Source: Bdellovibrio bacteriovorus
GTDB taxonomy: Bacteria > Bdellovibrionota > Bdellovibrionia > Bdellovibrionales > Bdellovibrionaceae
Assembly: GCF_025558485.1 (NCBI RefSeq)
Contig: NZ_CP102930.1
Span: 620,001 to 684,000 of the forward strand
Length of the DNA: 64,000 nucleotides
Reading direction: 5' to 3'
The translations under genes were made by a program, and so were the position numbers. A model generated the notes under the pieces. That model was not told where the DNA came from. It was given only the letters and a program-made list of their open reading frames with translations, and did not search any database. Each line of letters starts with the position of its first letter. Position 1 is the stretch's first letter. Of the stretch, positions 25,704 to 34,961 are shown one piece after another.

Positions 25704-27023
25704 TTATTTCTTATTTGTCGGAACATTCATCAAAGCTGCAAACGGGTTGTTGAACGGGTTTGCTGGTTTCATTGGAGCCTGAGCCGGTCTGCCAGCCGGT
25801 GGACGCTGACCCTGACCCATTGGGCGGGAAGCACCACGGTTTTCCGGACGTCTTTCGCCACGAGGAGCCGACGCTTCCGGAGCATCGTCCATTTTCATCG
25901 TCAATGAAATCTGGTTCTTAACCACATCCACTTTCAAAACCTTTACGGTCACATGGTCACCTGGGTTCACCACTTTACGAGGGTCATCCACGAACTTGTG
26001 AGACAATGCAGAGATATGCACCAGACCATCCTGGTGAACACCGATATCCACGAACGCACCAAAGTTGGTCACATTCGTCACGATACCCGGGCAGATCATA
26101 CCCTCAGTCAGATCCTTCACTTCCATGATATCATCACGGAACTGGAACACCTTGAACGGATCACGCGGATCGCGGCCTGGTTTTTCAAGTTCTTTTACGA
26201 TGTCATCAAAGGTGAACTCACCCACCAGCTGCGCCCATTTGCTTCTTTGGGAAACCAGTTTCTTCGCACCTTCGCCGATAACATCAGACAAAGACACGCC
26301 CAGGTCTTTCGCCATGTCCGTCACCGCCTGGTAACGCTCAGGGTGAATACCAGTGGAATCCAGAACATGTTTGCTTTGTGGGATTCTTAGGAAACCCGCC
26401 GCCTGTTCGAAAACTTTGGCAGAGAATTTTGGAACTTTCAAAAGCTCAGAACGCTCGTTGAACAGGGCTTTCTTACGAGCCTCAACGATCCCTTTTGCCA
26501 ATGCCGGGCCGATACCCGCCACGTGCGAAAGAAGCGCTGCTGATGCCGTGTTCACGTCAACACCCACGTTATTCACGCAGGACTCAACTACGGCTTCCAG
26601 GGACTTTTTCAACTGAGACTGATTCACATCGTGCTGGTACTGACCAACGCCGATGGATTTTGGATCGACCTTAACAAGCTCAGCCAATGGATCCTGCAAA
26701 CGACGTGCGATAGAGATCGCACCCTTAACAGTGACATCCAGATCCGGGAACTCTTCACGAGCCACTTCGGAAGCCGAGTACACGGATGCACCGGACTCAG
26801 AAACCATCACAACCGGGATGTTTTTACCCAGGTCTTTCAGAACTTTCTTCAGGAAGGCTTCAGTCTCGCGACCGGCAGTTCCGTTACCGACAGCAATCGC
26901 CTCGATCTGGATCTGCTTCATCACGTCGCCGAACAGAACTTTGGCTTTTCTGTCAGCATCGTCACCCAAAGTGTAAAGAACCGTGTGGGAAATGAAGGCG
27001 CCGGATTTGTCGATCAGGGCCAC
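25704..27023 (-). CDS. tex: Tex, C-terminal fragment (YqgF remainder, helix-hairpin-helix, S1)
   Basis: Tex is a nucleic-acid-binding transcription accessory factor. This frame begins inside its YqgF-like domain (ALIDKSGAF, then AVGNGTAGRETEAF), continues through the helix-hairpin-helix region (NTASAALLSHVAGIGPALA) and ends with an S1 domain (GIVTNVTNFGAFVDIGVHQDGLVH) and a Pro/Arg-rich tail. It can start at GTG 27023, which lies just after the stop of the N-terminal fragment (TAAAGTG), so reinitiation is conceivable. The split results from the rearrangement at 26896-27202. Confidence 0.88.
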   Translation of the reverse strand: MALIDKSGAFISHTVLYTLGDDADRKAKVLFGDVMKQIQIEAIAVGNGTAGRETEAFLKKVLKDLGKNIPVVMVSESGASVYSASEVAREEFPDLDVTVKGAISIARRLQDPLAELVKVDPKSIGVGQYQHDVNQSQLKKSLEAVVESCVNNVGVDVNTASAALLSHVAGIGPALAKGIVEARKKALFNERSELLKVPKFSAKVFEQAAGFLRIPQSKHVLDSTGIHPERYQAVTDMAKDLGVSLSDVIGEGAKKLVSQRSKWAQLVGEFTFDDIVKELEKPGRDPRDPFKVFQFRDDIMEVKDLTEGMICPGIVTNVTNFGAFVDIGVHQDGLVHISALSHKFVDDPRKVVNPGDHVTVKVLKVDVVKNQISLTMKMDDAPEASAPRGERRPENRGASRPMGQGQRPPAGRPAQAPMKPANPFNNPFAALMNVPTNKK

Positions 27024-27039
27024 TTTACAGCCTGTTCTT
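26896..27039. repeat. Direct repeat within tex, copy A
   Basis: 144 bases matching 27059-27202 at 131 positions. All 13 differences are silent: both copies encode the same 44 or so residues. Copy A is in frame with the C-terminal fragment. At 11 of the differences copy A has G or C where copy B has A or T. Confidence 0.95.
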
Positions 27040-28209
27040 TACACTTTGGGTGACGATGATCGCCTCGATCTGGATCTGCTTCATCACATCACCGAATAAA
27101 ACTTTCGCTTTTCTGTCAGCATCATCACCCAAAGTGTAAAGAACAGTGTGAGAAATGAAAGCACCGGATTTATCGATCAAGGCCACTTTACAGCCCGTTC
27201 TTAAACCAGGGTCCACACCCAGAACACATTTAGGTCCATACGGAGAAGCCAACAACAGCTTACGCACGTTTTCAGCAAAGACCGTGATGGCATCCTGATC
27301 CGCTTTTTCTTTCAACTGACGGTGAACCTCGTTCACAACAGAAGGCAGAACATAAACGTTCAGCGCCAGACGAGCGCACTGTTTCAGATAATCGCCGATG
27401 GCATTGTCCGGAGTGCTGGTTGCGAAGTTTTCATAGGATTTCAAAATAGCTTCGTCGTCACCTTTAACGTCAACGGAAAGCTCTTCTTCCTGCCAGCCGC
27501 GTCTCATCGCCAGATAGCGGTGATTGTTTTTCGCGTCCATCAGGTTTTTAACCGGCTCTTCAAATTCCTTGTACATTTCGTACTTGGAGTTTGCCTTGTA
27601 GCCCTTGGCTGCTTTCGCCACCACACGACCGCTGTCGTTGTAGTTTTTCGCCACCATCGCACGAAGGTCGGCATCATTGGCGATTTTTTCGACGATGATG
27701 TCCTGAGCACCTTTAAGCGCTTCTTCGTAGGTGTTGATTTTTGCAGTTGGATTGAGGAAGTTTTTCGCCTTCATCTCCATAGTCTGATCGTCTTTGATCA
27801 GGCCATGGCCCATTTCCCAGATCCAGTTTGCCAAAGGTTCCAAGCCCGCTTCGCGCGCGATGGTTGCTTTGGTTTTCTTTTTCTTTTTGAATGGTTTGTA
27901 GATTTCTTCCAACTCGCCCAGATCCCAGGAAAGCTCGATACGCTTCTGGATTTCTGCCGTCAGGTTGTTTTGTTCGCCGATTTCTTTAATCAGGAACGCC
28001 TTACGCTTGACGATTTCGTTGAAAGTTTCGTGACCTTCGATCACAGCGCGGATCTGAACCTCGTCCAGATTGCCTGTTTTCTCTTTACGGTAACGTGCGA
28101 TGAACGGAACGGTCGCTCCTTCTGCCGCTAGTTCGATCACAGCCTGTGCTGACTTAGCGGGAACGGTTGGAGCAATACGAGCCAAATAACTCTGAAGAGC
28201 CTGATCCAT
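27025..28209 (-). CDS. tex: Tex, N-terminal fragment (Tex_N and YqgF start)
   Basis: The first 380 or so residues of Tex are intact: the helical N-terminal domain (TVPFIARYRKEKTGNLDEVQ) and the start of the YqgF RNase H-like domain (VLGVDPGLRTGCKVALIDK). The frame then runs into the inverted segment and ends after ten unrelated residues. AGAGGT precedes the ATG. It lies 47 bases after infA. Together the two fragments and one repeat copy would make a normal Tex of about 780 residues, so the gene is rearranged rather than partial. Confidence 0.88.
   Translation of the reverse strand: MDQALQSYLARIAPTVPAKSAQAVIELAAEGATVPFIARYRKEKTGNLDEVQIRAVIEGHETFNEIVKRKAFLIKEIGEQNNLTAEIQKRIELSWDLGELEEIYKPFKKKKKTKATIAREAGLEPLANWIWEMGHGLIKDDQTMEMKAKNFLNPTAKINTYEEALKGAQDIIVEKIANDADLRAMVAKNYNDSGRVVAKAAKGYKANSKYEMYKEFEEPVKNLMDAKNNHRYLAMRRGWQEEELSVDVKGDDEAILKSYENFATSTPDNAIGDYLKQCARLALNVYVLPSVVNEVHRQLKEKADQDAITVFAENVRKLLLASPYGPKCVLGVDPGLRTGCKVALIDKSGAFISHTVLYTLGDDADRKAKVLFGDVMKQIQIEAIIVTQSVKNRL
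27034..27058. repeat. 25-base inverted copy at the tex junction
   Basis: These 25 bases are the exact reverse complement of 26957-26981 inside copy A, and match copy A rather than copy B where the two differ. The segment shares its first six bases (GTTCTT) with the end of copy A and abuts copy B, as expected for a fold-back or template switch at a short homology. Confidence 0.95.
27059..27202. repeat. Direct repeat within tex, copy B
   Basis: The second 144-base copy, in frame with the N-terminal fragment. It joins the inverted 25-mer directly. Reading from the N-terminal fragment through the junction gives about ten foreign residues (IVTQSVKNRL) and then a stop. Confidence 0.95.
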
Positions 28210-28256
28210 AGAACCTCTAGATTTAATTGGAAATGTTAGAAGATATTAAATCGGTA

Positions 28257-28475
28257 TTATTTATGACGGAATTGGATCAAGCCATGAGAAGGATCGTAAG
28301 GAGAAACCCCCACGCTCACACGGTCACCAACAACCACACGGATATTAAAGCGTCTCATTTTTCCGCAAAGCTTTGCGTTAATGATAACTTTATTATCAAG
28401 TTCAATTTTGTATAGACCACCCGCAAGGGCGTCGATCACTTTTCCGTCAATTTGTACCAAATCGTCTTTTGCCAT
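28257..28475 (-). CDS. infA: Translation initiation factor IF-1
   Basis: This small OB-fold protein binds the ribosomal A site during initiation. The 72-residue length is exact for the family, and the segments GKVIDALAGGLYKIEL, KMRRFNIRVVVGDRV and VSPYDPSHG correspond to the known strands. It lies 72 bases after the Lys/Ala-rich protein gene and 47 bases before tex on the same strand. There is no clear Shine-Dalgarno sequence before the ATG. Confidence 0.95.
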   Translation of the reverse strand: MAKDDLVQIDGKVIDALAGGLYKIELDNKVIINAKLCGKMRRFNIRVVVGDRVSVGVSPYDPSHGLIQFRHK

Positions 28476-28547
28476 GCAGATAAATTTCTAGGTCAGTTTC
28501 TGGTGCCTTGCAATACTTTTCTGCCCGGCACCCGGTGAAACATCAGA

Positions 28548-29153
28548 TTAGGACAGCTTTCTGTTGCTGATCAGCATACGCTTGCTGTCCTCAAAAAGAA
28601 CTTCCAAACGATCGTATTCATTGGAAAGAATGAAACCCCAGCCAAAGATTTTATGTTGTAGCGGAGTCTTTGCCTCAAATTGACCCGAAATGCTGTAGGT
28701 CGGGGCTTTCATGGCCTTGTACTTCTCATGAAGCTCGTGCCATTTCACCTGATCGTCGGACATGCCGGTCTTGTCGATTTTGACTTTCTTTTCTTTTTTC
28801 GGAGCCTCGACAACTTCCGCCGCCGGAGCAGCTTCCACCAGCTTCAACTTTTTCTCAGGTTTTTCAGCCTTCGGAGCTTTTGCCGGAGCAGGAGCTTTTT
28901 CAACCGGCTTCGCCGCCTTCGGAGCTGGCTTGGCAGGAGCCGCAGACTTAACTTCCTTTTTCGCAGGAGCCTTTGTCGCTTTGACTTCCTTTACAGGTTT
29001 AGCAGGTTTTGCAGCAGGCTTCGCAGGTTTAGCCGCCTTCGCAGGGGCTTTTGCCGGAGCTTTCTTCGCTACCGGTTTTGCCGTGGGCTTTGCTGTCTTC
29101 TTTGCCTTTGCCTTTGCCGCAGGTGCTTCCTTTTTCGCAGCCTTTTTCGCCAT
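28548..29153 (-). CDS. Histone H1-like Lys/Ala/Pro-rich protein with C-terminal beta domain
   Basis: Residues 1-120 or so are built of repeated AKPAAKPAK-like units, as in histone H1-type DNA-binding proteins. The last 50 residues form a compact domain (KIFGWGFILSNEYDRLEVLFEDSKRMLIS) that resembles the Tudor-like fold seen in CarD/UvrD-type C-termini, where a conserved G-x-G and an EVLFED strand recur. GAGAGGAAACGAG precedes the ATG. A role in binding DNA or RNA polymerase is an inference. It is upstream of infA. Confidence 0.78.
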   Translation of the reverse strand: MAKKAAKKEAPAAKAKAKKTAKPTAKPVAKKAPAKAPAKAAKPAKPAAKPAKPVKEVKATKAPAKKEVKSAAPAKPAPKAAKPVEKAPAPAKAPKAEKPEKKLKLVEAAPAAEVVEAPKKEKKVKIDKTGMSDDQVKWHELHEKYKAMKAPTYSISGQFEAKTPLQHKIFGWGFILSNEYDRLEVLFEDSKRMLISNRKLS

Positions 29154-29233
29154 CTCGTTTCCTCTCCAAAATTAAAGGTGAGAAAGAATCAAAAAGTGTC
29201 TATATAAGCAGCTTTATACTATCACCCAGTGTC

Positions 29234-29260
29234 TTGACATCAAAAAAATAATAGTAAAGT
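29234..29260 (+). promoter_or_regulatory. Candidate lpxD promoter
   Basis: A perfect TTGACA at 29234-29239 is followed after 15 bases by TAAAGT. The -10 match and the spacing are poor, so only the -35 element is convincing. It is about 40 bases upstream of the chosen start codon. Confidence 0.35.
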
Positions 29261-29279
29261 GTTAGCGCGAGGCATCACT

Positions 29280-30326
29280 ATGATTACAGCACAAGTTATC
29301 AAAGAGCTAAATTCCCCTGATCTTAACTTCGTTTCCGGCTCTATGGAAGCTATTGCTTCCAAAGTTCTTCCTCCGGAACTCTGCGATTCAGAAAGTTTGG
29401 TTTTTGTTTCCAAGCCCGAGCAACTTGCAGCAGCGTTGACGGCACAGGCCCCAATCATTGTAGCGCACAAAGCACTGACACTTCCTGCTGACAGCAAGTC
29501 CACTTTATTCCTGGCCAATTCTGCACAACTGGCGATGGCTGCCATCCTGCCTTTGTTCGATGGAAAAATGAACCGCTTCAATCAGACGGAAAAAATCCAT
29601 CCCACGGCAGTGATCCACCCGACCGCACATTTGGGGAAAAACGTCTGCCTTGGCCCCTATGCGGTTATCGGAGAACAAGCCAAAATCGGTGAAGGCACGA
29701 CCATCGGCGCCCACACCGTGGTTGAATCCTTTGCCGAAGTCGGTGATCACAGCTTGTTGCATCCCCATGTTTTCCTGGGTTCACACTGTGTTCTGGGAGC
29801 TCGCTGCGAAATTCATCCTCACACTACGATCGGCTCTGACGGCTTTGCCTTTGTCATGAATAAAGAAGGGCATCAGAAGAAAATCCCGCAGATCGGCCGC
29901 GTGGTTATCGGTAACGACGTGGAACTGGGTGCGAACTGCGCCATCGACCGCGCCGCCCTGACTGAAACCCGCATTGGCAATGGCACCAAAATGGATAACT
30001 TCTGCCACATCGCCCACAACGTGATCATCGGTGAAAACTGCGTGATGGCGGCAAAATTCAGCGTGGCGGGATCAAGTAAAATTGGCAACAACTGCATGTT
30101 CGGCGGTGAAGTCGCGGTTTCTGACCACGTCACCATCACAGATCGCGTGGTTATCGCAGGGCGTGGCGCTGTGACCTTCAATCTAACAGAGTCCGGCCAG
30201 TACGGCGGCTACCCGCTGGAGCCTTTGCGTGACGCCCTTAAAACATTGACCAACAAAACCCACATCACACGCATCCGCAAAGACCTTGCCCGTGTGATCA
30301 AACATCTTGGCCTTAAAGAAGAATAA
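29280..30326 (+). CDS. lpxD: UDP-3-O-acylglucosamine N-acyltransferase
   Basis: LpxD adds the second acyl chain to UDP-3-O-acylglucosamine in lipid A synthesis. An N-terminal uridine-binding domain is followed by a left-handed beta-helix of hexapeptide repeats from about residue 100. The catalytic His is in HIAHNVIIG. Other family marks are IGSDGFAF and the C-terminal [11 protein letters not shown] helix. The ATG at 29280 has GAGG seven bases upstream and is preferred to an in-frame TTG at 29259. No other lpx gene is adjacent. Confidence 0.95.
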   Translation: MITAQVIKELNSPDLNFVSGSMEAIASKVLPPELCDSESLVFVSKPEQLAAALTAQAPIIVAHKALTLPADSKSTLFLANSAQLAMAAILPLFDGKMNRFNQTEKIHPTAVIHPTAHLGKNVCLGPYAVIGEQAKIGEGTTIGAHTVVESFAEVGDHSLLHPHVFLGSHCVLGARCEIHPHTTIGSDGFAFVMNKEGHQKKIPQIGRVVIGNDVELGANCAIDRAALTETRIGNGTKMDNFCHIAHNVIIGENCVMAAKFSVAGSSKIGNNCMFGGEVAVSDHVTITDRVVIAGRGAVTFNLTESGQYGGYPLEPLRDALKTLTNKTHITRIRKDLARVIKHLGLKEE

Positions 30327-30341
30327 CAAGGAGACTTCTTA

Positions 30342-30707
30342 ATGACGTATCAGTTCTATAAAATCATGCACTTCCTGGGTCTTATGACTCTGTTCTTCGG
30401 CTTGGGCGGACTTCTGGTTGCGAACTACGCACGCGTGCAACTGAACAAACAAGCACGCATCATGTGCTTTGCGACTCACGGTTTGGGTTTGATGTTATTG
30501 CTGGTCGGTGGCTTCGGCATGATGGCCAAACTGGGCATCATGGGTGCCATGCCGGGCTGGTTGTACGGCAAACTTCTGATCTGGGTGCTTCTGGGCGTTG
30601 CTGTATCCCTGATCAAAAGAAAAGGCTACATCGGCTGGCCTATCGCCATCCTGCTTTTGGTTCTGGGAACCACAGCTGCGATCTTTGCGATCAACAAACC
30701 TTTCTAA
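30342..30707 (+). CDS. Small inner-membrane protein with four membrane segments
   Basis: The 121-residue protein is nearly all hydrophobic, with segments at about residues 8-28, 42-62, 74-90 and 97-116. The first begins with FYKIMHFLGLM. The pattern and a His in segment one recall SirB/DUF-type small membrane proteins, but I cannot assign it. AAGGAGA precedes the ATG. It lies 16 bases after lpxD and is probably cotranscribed. Confidence 0.8.
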   Translation: MTYQFYKIMHFLGLMTLFFGLGGLLVANYARVQLNKQARIMCFATHGLGLMLLLVGGFGMMAKLGIMGAMPGWLYGKLLIWVLLGVAVSLIKRKGYIGWPIAILLLVLGTTAAIFAINKPF

Positions 30708-30728
30708 AAAATTATGACAGCTTAAAAT

Positions 30729-30763
30729 AAAAAACCGAGGTCAAGGCCTCGGTTTTTTATTTT
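30729..30763. terminator. Bidirectional terminator
   Basis: AAAACCGAGG and CCTCGGTTTT pair closely with A and T runs on the two sides. It serves lpxD and the membrane gene from one side and the exported-protein genes from the other. Confidence 0.9.
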
Positions 30764-30766
30764 CAA

Positions 30767-31135
30767 CTATTTGCACTTCACTTGGGCTTCAACGAAGTAT
30801 TCCCAGCCGGAATCATCCTCTTCGTAAACCAGGCTGCCTGTACCATCATCAGAAACCTCCAGTTTTACGAAATATTCCGTGCGGCTGCCGTAAGCAGTGG
30901 TGATTTTAGTACGACCACCGATCGTACGATACACACGGGTGTTTTCACCGACCCATTCATTTTCATAGTCCGCACCCGCGAATTTCACGGTCGCATAGTC
31001 GTTGTTATCAACAGAAATTTCCAGATGTACTGGAGCCTGTTCTTCTGTCCTGCCTTCGCAGACATAGGATTTCGCCGCAAAGCTTTCTGCGGAAAACAAC
31101 ATCATCACAGCAACTGCACTCATCCAACGTTTCAT
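30767..31135 (-). CDS. Small exported protein of unknown function
   Basis: A signal peptide ends near residue 20 (SFA-A). The mature part is about 100 residues of alternating polar and hydrophobic strands, with a Cys near each end (YVCEGR and VKCK) that probably form a disulphide. GGAG seven bases before the ATG at 31135 fixes the start, in preference to one 18 bases upstream. A beta-sandwich-like domain is likely. The next upstream gene has a similar size and layout. Confidence 0.75.
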   Translation of the reverse strand: MKRWMSAVAVMMLFSAESFAAKSYVCEGRTEEQAPVHLEISVDNNDYATVKFAGADYENEWVGENTRVYRTIGGRTKITTAYGSRTEYFVKLEVSDDGTGSLVYEEDDSGWEYFVEAQVKCK

Positions 31136-31164
31136 TTTAATCTCCATAAACACTGGTTGAAATA

Positions 31165-31560
31165 TTACTTAATCGGTTCCGGAAGGTTGCACTGAACCAT
31201 GTAACCTTCGTTTGTTGTGCGCACCCAGTTCACCTGCTGGGCTGAAAACTCCTGCGTCGCTTCGCGCTCACCGACCTTCAGGTTTTGCAGGAAGATCATC
31301 GAACCCGGAACTGTCGCTTCAGGATCGTTTTCAATCAACAACTGATACTGAATCACCGTACTTTCATCACCGAACTGGATCTGGATAAATTTTCCGTAAT
31401 CCTGATCAATGACGATATTCATCATGTAGGCTTCGCGCTCTTTCAGCACCACACCGTCATTTGAAAGACGGCATTCCACTTTTTGAACCACTTCATTCGA
31501 GGTCAATCCGGCCCAGGCCATCCCCGGTAAAAGACTGATCAGCAAAAACACAATCTTCAT
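31165..31560 (-). CDS. Small exported protein of unknown function
   Basis: The start at 31560 has GAGGGGG just upstream and gives a clean signal peptide (MKIVFLLISLLPGMAWA). The mature part has one Cys near the start (VECRLSND) and one near the end (MVQCNLPE), like the protein from the downstream gene, and about the same length. The two genes are 29 bases apart and may be diverged duplicates acting in the same compartment. Confidence 0.75.
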   Translation of the reverse strand: MKIVFLLISLLPGMAWAGLTSNEVVQKVECRLSNDGVVLKEREAYMMNIVIDQDYGKFIQIQFGDESTVIQYQLLIENDPEATVPGSMIFLQNLKVGEREATQEFSAQQVNWVRTTNEGYMVQCNLPEPIK

Positions 31561-31614
31561 AAAATCCCCCTCTAAGGATACAGCAGGCAGCCCCGCAAGA
31601 CCGCCCACGGGCAA

Positions 31615-32739
31615 CTAGAACATGGAATACTTCAGGAAGCGGCATTCGATATTGCCGTTAAATACGAAGTGCTTACGGGTGGATTTCAACTTCAGATCCG
31701 CAATCAGCTCTTTGTTGCCGGATAGAATCCATGCATCCCACCCCTTGAATCGGTGCTTCAGGGTAAAGCCCAGATCACGATACACGTCACGCAGGTTGTC
31801 CTCGTCACCGATACGAGCACCATACGGCGGATTCACGACAATCAGACCTTTTTCAACCGGTGGCTCCACCGTTGCGACAGATTCTTTTTTGAATTCGATC
31901 ACCTGATCCACACCAGCACGTTTGGCGTTATCTTTGGCATTCATCAAAACGCGTTTGTCGATATCAAAGCCGTAGAACTTAAATGGAAGCTCCTCTTTTT
32001 CCGCGTCCATGGCTTCCTGAACAACCTTTTCCCAGGCGTCCTCTTCATAGTTCAGCCAGTTTTGGAAACCGAAACGTTTGCGATTCACACCCGGAGCAAT
32101 GTTCATGGACATCATCGCCGCTTCGATCAGGAAAGTGCCGGAACCGCACATGAAATCCACCAGCGGACTTTGACCGTCCCATTCAGACAGACGCAACAGA
32201 CCCGCCGCCAGATTTTCCTTCAAAGGGGCATCGCCCACTTCCTTGCGGTAACCGCGCTTAAACAAGCTGTCACCGGAAGTGTCAATCGCCACGTTGAATT
32301 GATTTTTAATCGCACGAACATGGATGCGCAAAGACGGATTTTCGTTATCGACGTCAGGACGCACACCGAATTTTTCACGGAATTGATCGACGATAGCGTC
32401 TTTGACCTTCATCGCAACAAAGCGCTGGTCACGCATTTTGGAATCGGACACGCTGGCATCAATGGAAATAGTCTGCGTCGGTTTGATGTATTTGGTGAAA
32501 TCATGGCGAAGAATTTGATTGTACAATTCTTCGGGTTGATAAGCCGTGAAATCCAAAACAGGTTTCAGGATACGGCTGGCAAGGCGGGAGTGAAGGTTGG
32601 CTTTATAGCAGCCTTCCCAGTTACTCTCAAAGAACACGCCCCCGATGTAACGATTGGTGACTTTAAGTCCCAGATCTTTCAATTCTTGTTCTAACGGTTC
32701 AACAAGTCCACGGGCTGTGGAAGCAAAAAACTCAGGCAT
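31615..32739 (-). CDS. rlmL: THUMP-domain RlmL-type RNA methyltransferase
   Basis: The N-terminal ferredoxin-like and THUMP domains (residues 1-160) are followed by a class I methyltransferase domain with VDFMCGSGTFLIEAA as motif I, FYGFDIDKR and the catalytic VNPPYGARIG. This is the arrangement of the RlmL N-terminal half, which makes m2G2445 in 23S rRNA. The second (RlmK) methyltransferase half of the E. coli fusion is absent. The exact target base is inferred. AAAGGA precedes the ATG. Confidence 0.87.
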   Translation of the reverse strand: MPEFFASTARGLVEPLEQELKDLGLKVTNRYIGGVFFESNWEGCYKANLHSRLASRILKPVLDFTAYQPEELYNQILRHDFTKYIKPTQTISIDASVSDSKMRDQRFVAMKVKDAIVDQFREKFGVRPDVDNENPSLRIHVRAIKNQFNVAIDTSGDSLFKRGYRKEVGDAPLKENLAAGLLRLSEWDGQSPLVDFMCGSGTFLIEAAMMSMNIAPGVNRKRFGFQNWLNYEEDAWEKVVQEAMDAEKEELPFKFYGFDIDKRVLMNAKDNAKRAGVDQVIEFKKESVATVEPPVEKGLIVVNPPYGARIGDEDNLRDVYRDLGFTLKHRFKGWDAWILSGNKELIADLKLKSTRKHFVFNGNIECRFLKYSMF

Positions 32740-32823
32740 GGGGCAGTCCTTTCTGTGGTTTAAGAAAGCCCAGTCCCTATGCGCTGAGCTTCCCTCCGCC
32801 AGCCAGGACTCCCCAATGGAATC

Positions 32824-34560
32824 CTAGACTTCGCGGTACTGTGGTCCACCGCCCCCTTCAGGAACGGTCCACTCGATGTTTTCGAATGGGCACTTAATAT
32901 CACAAGTCTTGCAGTGAATACAGTTCGTATAATTGATTTGTAAGTCCTTCTTACCTGCTTCTTTTGTGGACGGCACCATCTCATAAACAGAGGCCGGGCA
33001 GAAATGATTACATGGTGATTTGTACTGAGGCTCACATACCGTGCGGCAGATATCCCCGTCCTTCAAAATAAGGTGGTTTGGGGAATCCTCGTCATGCATG
33101 GTGCCCGTCAAATAAACGCTGGAAAGCTTATCAAAGAACAGCTCGCTATCCGGTTTCGGAAGCTTGTTGTCCTCGTGGTCCAAACCATAAGGTCCCCAGA
33201 TATCCACCACCTTTTCGGTCGTTTCGGCGTCTATATGGTCAATAGGCATTGGGTCCTGAAGGCCACGGCCGCCCGTGATCTCTTGCAGGGCCAGCAAAGG
33301 CATGCTTTCCACGATGCCCTTGCTTAGTGCCTGGTGGAAGTTACGCACACGATAAAGCTCAGATTTCACATAACCCGCTTCAATACGGTCAGAATAAGCC
33401 TTGGTGGTGCTTTCAGAGAAATCAGCACCCTTAGCCAAACCATCCACGATAGTTTCCGCCGCCTGCATACCCGACTTCATTGCCAAGTGGATGCCTTTTA
33501 GCTTCTGAACATCCACCATGCTGGCAGAGTCCCCGCACACCATAAAGCCATCGCCGTAAAGCTTCGGCATGGAATACCAACCCCCGGCCGGCAAAGTCTT
33601 ACCGCCGTATGCGACAACCTTGCCGCCCTTCAACATGCTTTTCAGGAACGGGTGAGTTTTCAATTTTTGCAGTTCACGGTGCGGGTCCAACAAAGGATCG
33701 TTGGTATCCAGGTACGCGACCAAGCCCACGATGATCTTATCACCCGGCAAAGTGTAGATGAAAGTACCACCGATGGACTTGGACAACGGGAAGCCCATGG
33801 TATGGATAACCTGACCTGCTTCCACCGTGCCCGGAGGCATCTGAATGATCTCTTTCACGCCCTCTTCAAAAACCTCTTTGTTTTTGCCAGCGCGAAGATC
33901 CAGCTTCTTTTCAACTTGTTTGAACAAAGATCCACGCGTGCCTTCAGCGAAGATCACCACTTTAGATTTCAGGATCAAACCCGGCTCGAAGTTGGCTTTT
34001 GGATTGCCATTCTTGTCGCGGCCCTTATCGCCCGTGCGAACACCGACGATTTTGTTGCCTTCATACAAAGCCTCCACAGCCGCAAAGCCCGGGAAGATGT
34101 TGATGCCTTTTTCTTCACATTTTGTTCCCAGCCAGCGGTTGAACTTGCTTAAAGAAACAATGTAGTTGCCTTCGTTATGGAACGGCGGCGGAGTGATTGG
34201 CAGTTTGAAAGAAAAATCAGAGCCCAGATAATAAACAGCATCTTTTTTCACTTCAGAGTCCAGAGGGCAGCCCTCGTCCTTGAAGTTCGGAATCAGTTCC
34301 TGCAAAGCTTTTGGATTTAGAACCGCGCCCGAGAAACTGTGGGCACCGACTTCGGAAGCTTTTTCCAGAACCACGATCATTTGTTCAGGAATCTGTTCGC
34401 CCTGTTTGCGGCCCGTAGAAACATCTTCGTTGTGTTTCTGAATTTGATTTTGCAGGTGAAGGGCACAGGACAATCCCGCGGCACCACCACCGACGATCAG
34501 AACATCGACGTCCATCGTTTCGCGTGTAACACCTTCAGGCAGTTGATCGTTTACAGACAT
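32824..34560 (-). CDS. Electron transfer flavoprotein:ubiquinone oxidoreductase
   Basis: The enzyme passes electrons from ETF, reduced in fatty acid and amino acid breakdown, to the quinone pool. An FAD-binding GGGAAGLSCALHLQ motif is at the N-terminus. GEMVVCGD-like segments (GDGFMVCGDSASMVD) bind FAD further on. The C-terminal 4Fe-4S ferredoxin-like domain has its cysteines in NCIHCKTCDIKCP. The length (578) is typical. GGAG precedes the ATG at 34560, which replaces a longer in-frame start. No etfAB genes are in the window. Confidence 0.95.
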   Translation of the reverse strand: MSVNDQLPEGVTRETMDVDVLIVGGGAAGLSCALHLQNQIQKHNEDVSTGRKQGEQIPEQMIVVLEKASEVGAHSFSGAVLNPKALQELIPNFKDEGCPLDSEVKKDAVYYLGSDFSFKLPITPPPFHNEGNYIVSLSKFNRWLGTKCEEKGINIFPGFAAVEALYEGNKIVGVRTGDKGRDKNGNPKANFEPGLILKSKVVIFAEGTRGSLFKQVEKKLDLRAGKNKEVFEEGVKEIIQMPPGTVEAGQVIHTMGFPLSKSIGGTFIYTLPGDKIIVGLVAYLDTNDPLLDPHRELQKLKTHPFLKSMLKGGKVVAYGGKTLPAGGWYSMPKLYGDGFMVCGDSASMVDVQKLKGIHLAMKSGMQAAETIVDGLAKGADFSESTTKAYSDRIEAGYVKSELYRVRNFHQALSKGIVESMPLLALQEITGGRGLQDPMPIDHIDAETTEKVVDIWGPYGLDHEDNKLPKPDSELFFDKLSSVYLTGTMHDEDSPNHLILKDGDICRTVCEPQYKSPCNHFCPASVYEMVPSTKEAGKKDLQINYTNCIHCKTCDIKCPFENIEWTVPEGGGGPQYREV

Positions 34561-34599
34561 ATTTTCTCCATTCAATTCAATACACTTCTGGCAAAAGGC

Positions 34600-34845
34600 C
34601 TATTCTTCCATCGGCTCGTCTTTGACTTCAGCCTGCGGGGCCAACTTGCGCGGCGGAGTCGACAACTGGGACTGCACTTTCAAATCCTCTTCGTCACGAC
34701 CACCGGGATAAAGGCGTTTTTTAGCCTTTGCAGCGATCTCTGCTTCGCGAGCCTCATCGTACTGAGGCTCTACCGCATCCTGAGCCAGCGCGGATTGAAC
34801 ACCTACTGAGGATAGCAGAAATAAACATAAGAAAACTCGGATCAT
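34600..34845 (-). CDS. Short exported charged protein
   Basis: A signal peptide ends near residue 22 (ALA-Q). The remaining 60 residues are mainly Glu, Lys, Ala and Arg without hydrophobic strands, so the protein is probably disordered or a single helix. GGAG before the ATG at 34845 sets the start. It is 40 bases upstream of the ETF:quinone oxidoreductase gene on the same strand and may share its transcript. No family is recognised. Confidence 0.65.
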   Translation of the reverse strand: MIRVFLCLFLLSSVGVQSALAQDAVEPQYDEAREAEIAAKAKKRLYPGGRDEEDLKVQSQLSTPPRKLAPQAEVKDEPMEE

Positions 34846-34961
34846 ATCCAGCTCCATCTTCTGCGCTCGGGCGCATATTAAAAGCTAACTGAGAATGTTG
34901 TCATTGAAATATTGCAGGAATTCCGGAACTCAGTCCAGAAAGTTCTGGACCACGCCATGCT

